Assembly (NCBI RefSeq): GCF_000380645.1
Contig: NZ_AQXZ01000019.1
Span: forward strand, 710,761 to 774,760
Direction: 5' to 3'
Source of the DNA: Smaragdicoccus niigatensis DSM 44881 = NBRC 103563
Lineage (GTDB): Bacteria; Actinomycetota; Actinomycetes; Mycobacteriales; Mycobacteriaceae
DNA length: 64,000 nt
The position numbers were made by a program, and so were the translations under genes. Below, one piece after another: positions 1 to 8,589 of this stretch. Numbering within the stretch: position 1 is the first letter of the stretch; each line of letters opens with the position of its first letter. The notes beneath the pieces were generated by a model. The model ran no database searches. It worked only from the letters and a program-made list of their open reading frames with translations, and was not told where the DNA came from.

Positions 1-2
1 GC

Positions 3-1067
3 GCCGAGATCTCGACCCTCGACGTCATCCACGGCATCGACCACTCCGAAGGGCCGGGCGCCGCACTGCGGACCGCGCGACTGCGGGCCGCCGATTTCCG
101 TCACGAGTTCGCCCAGACCGGTAAGCCGACCGCGGTCTCGACACATGACCTCGTGACGCTTCCCTACCCGACCAAGTTCGGATTGTGGCGTGCCCCGGCG
201 TCGCCGACCCCGTTCTTGTTCATCACGAACCGCTTGGTGATCGTCCGCTGGACCGACTCCGACGGCCAGCAGCGAATCCTGTTATGGGAGCCGAGCGATG
301 CCGAACTCGACGCGAACACCCCGTACTTCGCCTCGATCAGCCGCGGCATCCCCGAGCGCGTGCAGAACCTGGCGGTCAAAAGGTACGCGACGGTCATAGA
401 ACGCGTCCGCGAAGCCGGTATCGATCCCGCCGATGTCGACTACCTCGCGTTCGATCACCTGCACACCCAGGATGTTCGCCGCCTCATCGGCACGACCCGG
501 CCGCAGGCCGACATCTCGCCCGACTTCCCGGTCGAAGCCGCCTTCCCCAACGCCCGACTCGTCGTTCAGCGTCACGAGCTCGTCGCCATGCGCGACCTGC
601 ACCCAATTCAGCGTCCGTGGTACCAGCCCGAGACGTTTGTCGACATCAACCCGGACCGTCTGCTCGTCATCGACGGTGACCGCCTGCTCGGACCAGGTGT
701 GGCCATCGTCCGAACTCCGGGCCACGCGACCGGCAACCAGACTCTGGTGCTGAACACCGATTCGGGCGTGTGGGCGCTGTCGGAGAACGTCATCGCGACC
801 GAGTGCCTCACGCCGGAATTGAGCAAGATTCCCGGCGTCTCGAGCTGGGCGAAGCACTGGGGTCAGGAGATCGTCCTCAATGCCAACACCATCGAGTCGA
901 CGGCCACGCAGTACAACTTCTGCATTCTCGAGAAGACTCTCGTCGACCGGTCGGCCACGGACGAGCGATTCCTCCAGTTCTTCCCGACGAGCGAACTCAC
1001 CTCCAGCGTGCTGAGCCCGGGTACCGCGCCGACCTTCACCCACGGTTCGATCCGCCACGGCATCTGA
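3..1067 (+). CDS. metallo-beta-lactamase-fold hydrolase, 5' end outside window
   Basis: The frame is open from the window edge, and sequence before the first internal GTG (position 153) reads as normal protein, so the true start lies upstream and this entry is partial. Metal-binding features of the MBL fold are visible: FDHLHTQD fits the HxHxxD site, and TPGHATGN fits the later conserved histidine. The substrate is not predictable. Its stop overlaps the start of the following epimerase (TGATG-type overlap), so the two are probably co-translated in an operon that also contains the acyltransferase at 2042. Fold assignment is fairly safe; the reaction is unknown. Confidence 0.7.
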   Translation, partial: AEISTLDVIHGIDHSEGPGAALRTARLRAADFRHEFAQTGKPTAVSTHDLVTLPYPTKFGLWRAPASPTPFLFITNRLVIVRWTDSDGQQRILLWEPSDAELDANTPYFASISRGIPERVQNLAVKRYATVIERVREAGIDPADVDYLAFDHLHTQDVRRLIGTTRPQADISPDFPVEAAFPNARLVVQRHELVAMRDLHPIQRPWYQPETFVDINPDRLLVIDGDRLLGPGVAIVRTPGHATGNQTLVLNTDSGVWALSENVIATECLTPELSKIPGVSSWAKHWGQEIVLNANTIESTATQYNFCILEKTLVDRSATDERFLQFFPTSELTSSVLSPGTAPTFTHGSIRHGI

Positions 1068-2023
1068 TGCGTGTTCTCGTCACGGGAGCCGGCGGATTCA
1101 TCGGCCGGACACTCGCCAACACGCTGCGGGAGCGCGGAGATGAGGTCATCGGACTCGACCTCATCGCCGGGCCAAACATCGTGGCCGGCAACGTCGCGGA
1201 AGCCGGCCCCTGGCAGGACAGCTTCGACTCCGTCGATCTCGTCATCCACACTGCGGCGCTGGTGTCGAACGTGCCGACGCTCGATGAAGCGTGGCGCGTC
1301 AACGTCGTGGGCACTCGCAACGTCCTCGACGCCGCCGTCCGCGCGGGCGTCCAGCGGTTCGTCCATTTCTCGTCGATTCGCGCGTTCTCCGACCTCGGAT
1401 TTCCGGACGGCGTCACCGAACACCACCCGGTCCGCCCCGATGGCAACCCCTACGTCGACACCCGAGTTGCCAGTGAACAGGTTGTGCTGCAAGCACATTC
1501 CGCTGGTGAAATCGCGGCGACGATCGTGCGCCCGGGGGACGTCTACGGCCCGGGATCACGCCCGTGGACGGTGCTCCCGATTCAGCTGATCAAGCAGAAC
1601 CTGTTCGTTTTGCCGGCTATGGGCAACGGCATCTTCTCGCCGATCTACATCGACGACCTCGTCGCCGGAGTCCTGCTCGCTGCGGACTCCCCGGCCGCGA
1701 TCGGGCAGGTGTTCACGATCAGCGGTGGAATCGGCATCACGACGAAGGAGTTCTTCGCCCACTACTACCGAATGCTGCACAAGCGCGGCCCGGTTGTCGT
1801 GCCGACGAGCGTCGCGATCGCGCTCTCGACCGGCTCCGCGCAGTTGTCGAAATTCACGAGCATCAACGCCGAACTCAGCCCGGTGAGCGTGAAGTACCTG
1901 TGCCGCACGGGTACCTACTCGATCGACAAAGCCCGGCAGATGCTGGGATTCGAACCGAAGATCGATCTCGAAACCGGCATGGCATTGACTCGGAAGTGGC
2001 TAGCGTCAGAAGGGATGATCTGA
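1067..2023 (+). CDS. NAD(P)-dependent epimerase/dehydratase (extended SDR)
   Basis: A 318-residue protein starting MRVLVTGAGGFIG, which carries the GxxGxxG dinucleotide-binding motif of extended short-chain dehydrogenases at residues 7-13. A Tyr-x3-Lys catalytic pair is not obvious: near residue 130 the text reads NPYVDTRVASE, with arginine or serine where lysine is expected, so a changed active site is possible. The ATG overlaps the previous stop by one base, and the next gene follows after 18 bases. Neighbours suggest a lipid or sugar-lipid substrate, but this is inference only. Confidence 0.75.
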   Translation: MRVLVTGAGGFIGRTLANTLRERGDEVIGLDLIAGPNIVAGNVAEAGPWQDSFDSVDLVIHTAALVSNVPTLDEAWRVNVVGTRNVLDAAVRAGVQRFVHFSSIRAFSDLGFPDGVTEHHPVRPDGNPYVDTRVASEQVVLQAHSAGEIAATIVRPGDVYGPGSRPWTVLPIQLIKQNLFVLPAMGNGIFSPIYIDDLVAGVLLAADSPAAIGQVFTISGGIGITTKEFFAHYYRMLHKRGPVVVPTSVAIALSTGSAQLSKFTSINAELSPVSVKYLCRTGTYSIDKARQMLGFEPKIDLETGMALTRKWLASEGMI

Positions 2024-2041
2024 CGCGACCGGAGGCCACGG

Positions 2042-3415
2042 ATGGTTAAGCGGCTCAATCCTCTCGACCTGGGTTTTCTCATGGCCGAGTCGCGGGAATC
2101 GATGTTCCACGTCGCATCGCTGCTTACGTTCAGCGCCCGCGAAGACCTCTCGCCCGACTACTTCCGCGAACTCATCGAGCAGTATCACGATCCGTCCGAG
2201 GTCCAGTCACCGTGGAACCTCAAGCTGAAGACCCCGGGCCTGCTGAAGAATCCGCTGCAGAGCTGGGTGTTGGACAAGAATATGGACCCCGACTACCACG
2301 TGCGGCGGGCGGCACTACCGGCGCCCGGTGGCGAACGGGAGCTCGGCACGATCGTCTCCCACCTCCACGGTCAGGCGATCGACTTCCATCGCCCGCCGTG
2401 GGAAATGCACCTCATCGAGGGTCTGCCGAACAATCGCTTCGCGCTCTACATGAAGGTCCATCACTCCTTGGTCGACGGGTACACGGGCGTTCAGATGCTC
2501 AACCGCGCGATGTCGAAAACCCCCGATGACCCCGACACCCCGCTCTTCTACACCGTCCGGAATCCTTCCCGGTCACCTCGATCGGAAAGCGACGGACCGG
2601 ACTTCGGCCAGCTGCTCACCAACTCCGTCAAGTCGATTCTCAACGTCGGGCAGGTGGCGTTCCGGCGATCACTCAAGCGCGACATCGAGAATCTCGTCTC
2701 GTGGAACCAGGCCCCGCAGAGTGTCCTCAACGGTCGCATCACCCGCAACCGCCGGTTCGCCACTCAGGACTTCTCGTTACCGCTACTCAAAGACCTCGCC
2801 AAGGCGTCCGGTGGGTCCCTGAACGACATCGTGCTCGCCCTGTGCGGCGGCGCCCTTCGCCGGTTCCTGCTCGATCAGGACGCGCTGCCCGAAAAGTCGC
2901 TCATCGCCATGTTGCCCGTGAACATCCGGCCGAAAAATGACCCGGGTGGCGGTAATGCGGTGGGCGCGATCCTGGCCACCCTCGGCACCGACATCGCCGA
3001 CCCCCGCCAACGCCTCGAGACCATCATCTCCTCCACGAGCCGGGCCAAAGAGCTGATCAGTGGCCTGTCTGCGACCGAGATCATGGCGAGCAGCGCAATG
3101 CTCATGTCCCCGCTGGGAATGCAGATCGCGCGGGCGGTGACGGGCATCAACGCGAAGATCCCGATCAACTGCAATGTCGTCATCTCGAACGTGCCCGGCC
3201 CGACGGAGCATCTGTACTTCCGCGGATCGCGGCTCGAAACCAACTTCCCGGTGTCGATCCCGATGCACGGCCTCGCCCTCAACATCACGTGCTACAGCTA
3301 CGTCGATCGCTTGTGCTTCGGCTTCATCGGTTGCCGGGACGCGCTTCCACACCTGCAGCGTCTCGCCGTGTACACCGGCGAGACGATGAACGAGCTGGAG
3401 ACGATCCTCGGCTAG
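2042..3415 (+). CDS. WS/DGAT-type acyltransferase (wax ester synthase / diacylglycerol acyltransferase)
   Basis: A 457-residue protein, the usual length for actinobacterial WS/DGAT enzymes, which transfer acyl groups from acyl-CoA to diacylglycerol or fatty alcohols to make storage lipid. The catalytic HHxxxDG motif is present as HHSLVDG at residues 140-146. The C-terminal part contains the family-like stretch NVVISNVPGP. The start has a GGAGG ribosome-binding site six bases upstream. It is the last gene of the 1-3.4 kb operon. Its stop codon lies in a CTAG that is shared with the stop of the convergent gene at 3412, leaving no room for a terminator. Confidence 0.9.
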   Translation: MVKRLNPLDLGFLMAESRESMFHVASLLTFSAREDLSPDYFRELIEQYHDPSEVQSPWNLKLKTPGLLKNPLQSWVLDKNMDPDYHVRRAALPAPGGERELGTIVSHLHGQAIDFHRPPWEMHLIEGLPNNRFALYMKVHHSLVDGYTGVQMLNRAMSKTPDDPDTPLFYTVRNPSRSPRSESDGPDFGQLLTNSVKSILNVGQVAFRRSLKRDIENLVSWNQAPQSVLNGRITRNRRFATQDFSLPLLKDLAKASGGSLNDIVLALCGGALRRFLLDQDALPEKSLIAMLPVNIRPKNDPGGGNAVGAILATLGTDIADPRQRLETIISSTSRAKELISGLSATEIMASSAMLMSPLGMQIARAVTGINAKIPINCNVVISNVPGPTEHLYFRGSRLETNFPVSIPMHGLALNITCYSYVDRLCFGFIGCRDALPHLQRLAVYTGETMNELETILG

Positions 3416-4029
3416 CAGCTCACGTCCCCCGGCACCAGCCGGGCATGGAAGTCGGCCAACGACGCGCCCTTGATGTTCGCCGCCTGCAGCGTGCCATGGG
3501 CCGGGCCGAGCGTCGCGCCCTGCGTCGTAATGCCGAGTTCACCGAGAACTCCGCCGAGCGATTCGCCGCCCGCCACGACGTCCGACGCGTTCTGGTTGAG
3601 CTGCAGACTGCCCGACGCGTTCAGCGACGTCTGGACCGTATGCAACGTCGCCCAGACCCCGGTGACCTGCACCGCCTGGTCGCCCGTTTCGATGAGGATC
3701 GTCATCGTCTGGCCGAACACGGACATCTTCTCCGCGACGCACAGGCCCTGGACCGTCGCATTGGTCGCCTGCAGCTTCACGACGTACTGCTTGTACGTGT
3801 TGCCGTTGGCGTCCTTGGCGAGTTGCGGATGAATGATGATTCCGACCGCATCGTTCGTCACGATCCCTTGGGTGGTGAAGGTGCCCCGCAGCGACTGCGT
3901 TGCCATGGCCATCGCAAGAGCGTTCTTGGCCGTCGCCGCGCCCAGGATCGCAACCGGGACGAGGGCGGCGATCATGAACAGCAACGCGCGGAGCCACCGC
4001 GTGCCATAGCGCGATGTTGAGTCAGTCAT
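3412..4029 (-). CDS. DUF6230-type single-pass envelope protein, copy 1 (position A)
   Basis: 205 residues. A short basic N-terminus with the family-like GTRW motif (residues 9-12) precedes one hydrophobic segment at about 14-36; the rest is predicted extracytoplasmic. The ectodomain has two cysteines, C97 (GLCVAE) and the last residue C205 (PGDVSC), a pattern seen in the other DUF6230-type proteins here. It is the last gene of the first six-gene operon and overlaps the gene before it by 8 bases. The counterpart in the second operon (7230-7844) is very similar. Some Streptomyces members are labelled cholesterol esterase, but I see no esterase motif. Function unknown. Confidence 0.75.
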   Translation of the reverse strand: MTDSTSRYGTRWLRALLFMIAALVPVAILGAATAKNALAMAMATQSLRGTFTTQGIVTNDAVGIIIHPQLAKDANGNTYKQYVVKLQATNATVQGLCVAEKMSVFGQTMTILIETGDQAVQVTGVWATLHTVQTSLNASGSLQLNQNASDVVAGGESLGGVLGELGITTQGATLGPAHGTLQAANIKGASLADFHARLVPGDVSC

Positions 4030-4735
4030 TCTCGACCCCGATCCCGGCCAGAGGCAGCGAGAGGCTGTTGACGCCCGGTGCAGCCGCAACGTTGAGGGCG
4101 TACAAGTTGATGTCGATGTTCGTGGCCGGCAAGTCGCTAGGCAGCGGAACACCCGCCTGCACGATGGTCGACAGCAGCGGGAGCAGTCTCGCCAGTGGGA
4201 CACACGGGCCGGCCGCCGAACCGGTGGGTCCGAAGATGTCCGTGATCTGAGCGAGCACGTTCGGCAGATTCGCACCGAACGACGCGGCGTACGAGTTCAC
4301 CAGGGTGGTGAGCGTCTGGGCACTGATGCACAGATCGAGGCTCGCGACCTGGGCCCACGCGTCGGTTGTCGTGCCGGCCGCACCGATCCGCGCGGCCGTC
4401 GAGGCGTCGCCCCCGTTCGCGTTGGTCAGCGACAACGAGCGGCCGTTGACGTTCTGCGCGATCACGAGGTTGTTGAGCGTCAAGTACTGAAGCCGCAGGT
4501 AGACCGTGTCCGATGCCGACATCGAGCCATTCGCCAACCGGATCGGGCTGTTGGCCGCGATCCAGGTCAGGTTCATGATGTGGGCGCTGTCCGAGGTGAC
4601 ATGCACCGGATTCGACGCGGGGACGAATCCGAGAGTCCCCCGACTCGGGACGGAACCGTCCTGGGCGAACGACGGGGCAGCGGCAACTCCGACCGCGATG
4701 AGAAGTGCCGTTCCAACGGCAAGCAGTCGCTTCAT
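4022..4735 (-). CDS. exported protein of unknown family, copy 1 (position B)
   Basis: 237 residues starting MKRLLAVG, with a clear signal peptide ending near SFAQDG (about residue 25). The mature part has two cysteines (LDLC and AGPC contexts) that are both kept in the second-operon copy, suggesting a disulfide. I do not recognise the family: it lacks the GTRW motif and the C-terminal cysteine of its DUF6230 neighbours. The start was chosen because the ATG forms an ATGA overlap with the stop of the preceding DUF6114 gene and begins the signal peptide. Always found here between DUF6114 and DUF6230 genes, so it is probably part of the same complex. Confidence 0.7.
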   Translation of the reverse strand: MKRLLAVGTALLIAVGVAAAPSFAQDGSVPSRGTLGFVPASNPVHVTSDSAHIMNLTWIAANSPIRLANGSMSASDTVYLRLQYLTLNNLVIAQNVNGRSLSLTNANGGDASTAARIGAAGTTTDAWAQVASLDLCISAQTLTTLVNSYAASFGANLPNVLAQITDIFGPTGSAAGPCVPLARLLPLLSTIVQAGVPLPSDLPATNIDINLYALNVAAAPGVNSLSLPLAGIGVEND

Positions 4736-5139
4736 TCCGAAGTCTCTTCCGTCGTCTCGGCGACTCGCTTCGGACCCCACGCGATCACCATGGAACCGCC
4801 GATGATCCCGAGCAGCATGCCGATGAAGAATCCGCCGAGGTTCGACACCACGAGCGACGAGATGGCCAGCAGCAGGCCGATGATCCCCGAGACGATCCGA
4901 TGCCCCGGATCGGCCCAGACGAGGACCGCGCAGACGATGAGTCCACCGCCGGTGAGCCAGCCACCGAAACTGGTGATTCCGCCAGACACCGCGGCACCCA
5001 GCGACACCGCCGAGACGCGCAGAATCAGGAAACCGCCGAGGAACATCCACAGGCCGCCCCAGAACGGACGCGTCCGACGCAGGTCCCGGAACCAGGCGAG
5101 CGCTTCCTGCACCTTGTCGTTCTTGACCAACGTCAGCAT
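4732..5139 (-). CDS. DUF6114-type small integral membrane protein, copy 1 (position C)
   Basis: 135 residues with the features I associate with DUF6114: RRTRPFWGGLW near the N-terminus, then about four hydrophobic segments, ending with VSNLGGFFIGMLLG and AWGP. The family commonly sits next to DUF6230 genes in Streptomyces, as here. The start at 5139 has GAGGTG just upstream, inside the end of the preceding gene, and overlaps that gene by 7 bases; longer in-frame starts would be antisense-like extensions. Function unknown; a membrane anchor or assembly partner for the exported neighbours is a reasonable guess. Confidence 0.8.
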   Translation of the reverse strand: MLTLVKNDKVQEALAWFRDLRRTRPFWGGLWMFLGGFLILRVSAVSLGAAVSGGITSFGGWLTGGGLIVCAVLVWADPGHRIVSGIIGLLLAISSLVVSNLGGFFIGMLLGIIGGSMVIAWGPKRVAETTEETSE

Positions 5140-5846
5140 GTGGTCACCTCGCCGGGCTTGATCGTCGTGGTGAAGTCGGCGGCTTTGATGGCGCCCAGGA
5201 GTTCGGCGCTCCACGCGGTGGCGTGCAGGTTCTCTAGATGGACGATGGCGTCGGGGCCGTCGATTCCGAGGCCACCGGCCTGGCCACCGAGGCTCTGGCC
5301 GTTGAGTGAGATCTCGTCAGCCGAGCGTCCGACCAGCAGGTTCTGTGCTCGAACGTTGACCGCCTTGGCGTCGGTCGCATCGAAGATGAGGTTCTGGCCC
5401 GATCCCTCGCCGGTGGTGGCGGCCTTGATGATGATCGAGTAGCCGACGCCCTTGATCGTCTGCTTCGCGATGATGCAGACACCGCGCAGTTTTCCGTGCC
5501 CGATGGCGAGGTGCAGTGTGCCGACCGCGTGCGACGATCCGTCCGCATTCTTCGCGTTCACCGACGAGACCACGGCGGCGAGGCCGGTGCCGTCGACCGA
5601 GTCGATGCTCGCGATCAGCGCCTGATCTGCGACGTTGAAGTTCGCGGCCATCGCACCGCTCTGCAATGAGTAGCTCAGCGCAGCGACGGCCGCCGTGCTC
5701 GGCACCACCAGGGCGAGTCCGCGACCCCACCGAGTGCGGCCGGCAGCCGTACTCGCCTGTGTGCGCATTCCGTCGTTCCACGAATTCGCGGATTCCCGAG
5801 TGCGGGCCGCAAGGTCACGCACGACTTTGGACATCGATGTCCTCAT
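5133..5846 (-). CDS. DUF6230 family protein, copy 1 (position D)
   Basis: 237 residues. A basic cytoplasmic tail of about 38 residues leads to TRWGRGLALVVPS and a single hydrophobic segment at about 43-67, then GAMAANF, which fits the DUF6230 N-terminal signature. Ectodomain cysteines are C124 (RGVCII) and C237, the last residue (PGEVTTC). The start at 5846 overlaps the stop of the preceding DUF6114 gene (ATGA) and has AAAGGGA upstream. Of the six positions this one appears best conserved between the two operons. No catalytic motif seen. Confidence 0.8.
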   Translation of the reverse strand: MRTSMSKVVRDLAARTRESANSWNDGMRTQASTAAGRTRWGRGLALVVPSTAAVAALSYSLQSGAMAANFNVADQALIASIDSVDGTGLAAVVSSVNAKNADGSSHAVGTLHLAIGHGKLRGVCIIAKQTIKGVGYSIIIKAATTGEGSGQNLIFDATDAKAVNVRAQNLLVGRSADEISLNGQSLGGQAGGLGIDGPDAIVHLENLHATAWSAELLGAIKAADFTTTIKPGEVTTC

Positions 5847-6208
5847 GCTTCGATCCCTTTCGGTGTTGAAATGTCGGAGGTCCAGGCCAGCGCCATGCAA
5901 CCGCCGAAGATGGCGAGCAGCATGCCGACGATGAATCCACCGAGGTTGGTGACCGGATAGGAGGCGAGTCCGAGCACGATCGCGATAATCGCCGCGAGTC
6001 CGCGTTGAATCGGGATCAGCAGGATCACCAGGCTCATCGCAATCAGGACGGCACCGAGAACCACTCCGGCGTAACCGCCGATACCGGCAGCGACGACGTC
6101 ATTGACCGGTCCCAGCGGCAGCCACGCGATGATCAGGCCCGCGATGAGGACATAGAGGCTTCCCCAGAACGGCCGGGTGTACCGGAAGTTCCGAAATCGA
6201 GTTCGCAT
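5843..6208 (-). CDS. DUF6114-type small integral membrane protein, copy 1 (position E)
   Basis: 121 residues: YTRPFWGSLYVL near the N-terminus, then four hydrophobic segments and VTNLGGFIVGMLLAIFGG near the C-terminus, the same layout as the DUF6114 gene at position C but only distantly similar in sequence. One base separates its ATG from the stop of the preceding DUF6230 gene, so translation is probably coupled. Each operon therefore carries two different DUF6114 proteins, each followed or preceded by exported partners. Confidence 0.78.
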   Translation of the reverse strand: MRTRFRNFRYTRPFWGSLYVLIAGLIIAWLPLGPVNDVVAAGIGGYAGVVLGAVLIAMSLVILLIPIQRGLAAIIAIVLGLASYPVTNLGGFIVGMLLAIFGGCMALAWTSDISTPKGIEA

Positions 6209-6209
6209 G

Positions 6210-6890
6210 TCAGAAGCACTCCCCGTGCGCAGTACCGCGACCGTGCGATATCCAGGGGAGCTTGAGGCCGCTGATCGACAGAATCCCGCGAATCGTGGCG
6301 CTCTTTCCGCCGATCTGGAGGCTGCCGGCGCGAACAGCGCCGGGAAGCTCGAGACCGAGGGTCCCGCGGTGACCGGCGAACTCGAGTTCGGACGCGTCCT
6401 TGTTGGCCCGAATCGGCCGAGTCACGTTGTGCATGTCATCCGACGCCGGCTTGCCGTCGTCGGTCGCCGGGTTCAGCTCTGCTCCCGACGCGGACACCAC
6501 GTCGACGTGCGCCGTGACATCGGTGAGTCGTGTCTTTCCCGTCGTCTGCAGCTGGACCGTGAAGGTGCCAGCCCACGGGAAGGTCAACACCAGCGACAAG
6601 CAGACGCCGTCGGATATCTGGGCCGAGCCGAGCTTCGCGTTCAGCGCCGGGTCGATGCGGCCGTCCTTCATGGTGACGACATCCGCGTATGCGGTCGCGC
6701 CCTCCGCTGCAACGACGGTCGAACCGTCCCGCGAAGCGAGCTTGAAGTCCTGTCCGTTGAGGGCGAGGTTGAGGGGCGTTTGGCCGGTGAGGGTCAGCGC
6801 TGCCAGTACCAGGATGCCGAGCATCGGGACCACCAACAGGACGACGCATTTACGCCACCTGGTGCCACCGCGAATCACATTCTGCGCCAA
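6210..6890 (-). CDS. DUF6230-type protein, first gene of operon 1 (position F)
   Basis: 226 residues, read from a TTG start at 6890. The choice rests on an AAGGGAG ribosome-binding site nine bases upstream and on alignment with the ATG start of the second-operon copy (AQNVIRGGTRW against TQSPKRGGTRW). GGTRW precedes one hydrophobic segment (about 15-38). Ectodomain cysteines are C97 (DGVCLS) and C225 (HGECF, one residue from the end), like the KxCY ending of Streptomyces DUF6230 proteins. It opens the operon, so its upstream region should hold the promoter. Function unknown. Confidence 0.78.
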   Translation of the reverse strand: MAQNVIRGGTRWRKCVVLLVVPMLGILVLAALTLTGQTPLNLALNGQDFKLASRDGSTVVAAEGATAYADVVTMKDGRIDPALNAKLGSAQISDGVCLSLVLTFPWAGTFTVQLQTTGKTRLTDVTAHVDVVSASGAELNPATDDGKPASDDMHNVTRPIRANKDASELEFAGHRGTLGLELPGAVRAGSLQIGGKSATIRGILSISGLKLPWISHGRGTAHGECF

Positions 6891-7090
6891 CGCGAATCAC
6901 TCCCTTGTGAATCCGAAATTCAAGCCTCAGAACGCGCCTTGACCAGGTACTTTCCGATTTCGACTTGAAATTTGGGACTGAGAGTAGAGGGCAGAAATTC
7001 AGACGACAATTCGGCGAATACGGCAGGGAAATGACATTCACCACACGAAATCTGGTCCATTTTGATCTTGTCGCGCGCCTGCCAGCACCT

Positions 7091-7106
7091 TTGTTTCGAA
7101 CCACAA
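7091..7106. promoter_or_regulatory. candidate operator TTGT-N8-ACAA upstream of operon 1
   Basis: TTGTTTCGAACCACAA, an inverted repeat with 4-bp arms and an 8-bp centre, 201-216 bases upstream of the first gene of operon 1. Two close relatives occur at 10930-10945 and 12311-12326. Shared consensus across the three, in one orientation, is TTGTTTCG-N3-SACAA. The repeated position ahead of related operons and a regulator gene argues for a protein-binding site, most simply for the PucR-type regulator at 11018. Binding itself is inference. Confidence 0.5.
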
Positions 7107-7167
7107 GATCGCACCGGCTCCAGTTGTGACGCGAGGGTGCGGGATGTCTCACAGCCCGGACGACGAA

Positions 7168-7212
7168 AACAGAGCACGGTCCGTGGCGAATGCCAACGGA
7201 CCGTGCTCTGTT
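7168..7212 (-). terminator. rho-independent-type terminator of operon 2
   Basis: A perfect 17-bp inverted repeat (7168-7184 with 7196-7212) whose centre can add three more pairs around a GAAT loop. On the minus strand it lies 18 bases after the stop of the last gene of operon 2 (7230) and is followed by TTTTCG. It separates the two operons, so operon 1 must have its own promoter. Confidence 0.75.
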
Positions 7213-7229
7213 CTTGAACTACTAGCGGT

Positions 7230-7844
7230 TCACCCGCAGGAGACGTCTCCCGGAACGAGGCGAGCGTGGAGATCGCTGATCGATCCACCCTTGAGCATCG
7301 CGCCCTGAAGCGTGCCGCTGGCTGATCCGAGGCTCGCGCCGCCCGCGGTAATCCCCAACTCACCGAATGCGCCACCCAGTGAAACACCGCCGGCAGAGAC
7401 ATCGGCCGCGTTCTGGTTCAGCCGTACCGTGCCAGTTGCCTTGAGCGAGGTACTCACCGTATGAATCGTCGCCGAGACTCCGCTGATCTGGATTTCCTGA
7501 TCTCCCGATTCAATGAGAATCGTCAGAGTCTGACCAAACAACGAGACCTTCTCCGCGACGCAAATCCCACGCGCGACCGCATTCGATGCCTGGAGTTTCA
7601 CGACGTACTCCGTGTAGGTGTTGCCGTTCTTGTCCTTCACCAGTTGGGGATGCACGATGATCCCGAGCGGATCGTCGGTCGAGATGCCCGCGGTGGTGAA
7701 TGACGCCTGGTCCGACTGCATCGCCAACCCGGCGCCCAGCGCGCTGCTGGCCGCCGCCGCACCGATGAACCCTGCGGGGATGAGCGCGCCGATGATGAGT
7801 GCGAGAGCGCGGCCCCAACGTGTGCCGTTCTTGGAGTCAGTCAT
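7230..7844 (-). CDS. DUF6230-type single-pass envelope protein, copy 2 (position A)
   Basis: 204 residues, the paralogue of the gene at 3412-4029; by eye about two residues in three are identical. Same layout: GTRWGRAL, one hydrophobic segment, ectodomain with cysteines in RGICVAE and at the C-terminus (PGDVSCG, here one residue from the end). The start overlaps the previous gene by 8 bases, exactly as in operon 1. It is the last gene of operon 2, followed by a strong terminator hairpin. Function unknown. Confidence 0.75.
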   Translation of the reverse strand: MTDSKNGTRWGRALALIIGALIPAGFIGAAAASSALGAGLAMQSDQASFTTAGISTDDPLGIIVHPQLVKDKNGNTYTEYVVKLQASNAVARGICVAEKVSLFGQTLTILIESGDQEIQISGVSATIHTVSTSLKATGTVRLNQNAADVSAGGVSLGGAFGELGITAGGASLGSASGTLQGAMLKGGSISDLHARLVPGDVSCG

Positions 7845-8589
7845 TTGCGACCTCGAGTCTGGCCACGGGCAACGACAGCGCGTTGACCCCCGGACCTGCG
7901 GCGATATTTCCGGCGTAGACCGTGAGATCGATGTTCACCGCGGGCAGGTCGTTCGGCAGCGGCACACCCGCCTGCACAAGCAGCGTCAACAGCGGCAGCA
8001 GTTTCACGAGCGAGATGCATGGCCCGGCCTTGCCGAGGGGCGTTCCGACTGCGGGCGCGAAGATTGACGCAACAAGCGCCGTCGCGGGTGCAACACTGCC
8101 GCCGAGCAGACCCGAGTAACCATTGATGATCGTGTAGAAGGTTTCGGCGGTCACGCACAAGTCGAGACTCGCCACCCCGCTCCACACGTCGACAGTGGTG
8201 CCTTCGGCGCCGAGGCGAGCCGCGGTGTTCGGATCGCCCCCGTTTAGGTTCGTCAACGTCAACGAACGACCGTTGACGTTCTGCGTGATCGCCGCGCCGT
8301 CTGCGGTCAGATATTCGAAGCGCAGGTAATACGTGTCCTGCTGCGACATCCTTCCGCCGGCGAGGGGAATGGACTTGTTCGCGTCCACCCACGTCAGCCC
8401 GAAGATGTGCCCTGCGGCCGCCTGCACCCGGATCGGATTCGACGCCGGAGTGAATTCGATTGTCCCGCGCGCAGGCACCGCATTGCCTTCGCCCTTGGCG
8501 ACGGAACGAGCTGTCGCGAATCCGACGATGACAAAGAACGCGATCAGGACGGTGATGAGCCGCCTGCTGGCCATCCCTTTCGTGGTCAT
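7837..8589 (-). CDS. exported protein of unknown family, copy 2 (position B)
   Basis: 250 residues, paralogue of the gene at 4022-4735. The N-terminus is longer (MTTKGMASRRL) with a hydrophobic segment ending near VAKGEG, acting as signal peptide or anchor. The stretches PARGT, FTPASNP, QNVNGRSL, LNGGD, VQAGVPLP and GPGVN are shared with copy 1, as are the two cysteines (LDLC, AGPC). The ATG overlaps the stop of the preceding DUF6114 gene. Family not recognised. Confidence 0.7.
   Translation of the reverse strand: MTTKGMASRRLITVLIAFFVIVGFATARSVAKGEGNAVPARGTIEFTPASNPIRVQAAAGHIFGLTWVDANKSIPLAGGRMSQQDTYYLRFEYLTADGAAITQNVNGRSLTLTNLNGGDPNTAARLGAEGTTVDVWSGVASLDLCVTAETFYTIINGYSGLLGGSVAPATALVASIFAPAVGTPLGKAGPCISLVKLLPLLTLLVQAGVPLPNDLPAVNIDLTVYAGNIAAGPGVNALSLPVARLEVAND

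Larger units (their letters stand above)
6891..7229. promoter_or_regulatory. inter-operon region: promoter region of operon 1 and terminator of operon 2
   Basis: 339 bases without a convincing gene. The part from about 6900 to 7080 is clearly richer in A and T than the flanking genes, as expected for a promoter/leader region of operon 1. It holds the TTGT-N8-ACAA element at 7091-7106 and, further on, the terminator hairpin at 7168-7212 that ends operon 2. A 10-bp direct repeat (6869-6878 and 6891-6900) brackets the TTG start of the first gene. I cannot name a -10/-35 pair with confidence. Confidence 0.5.
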
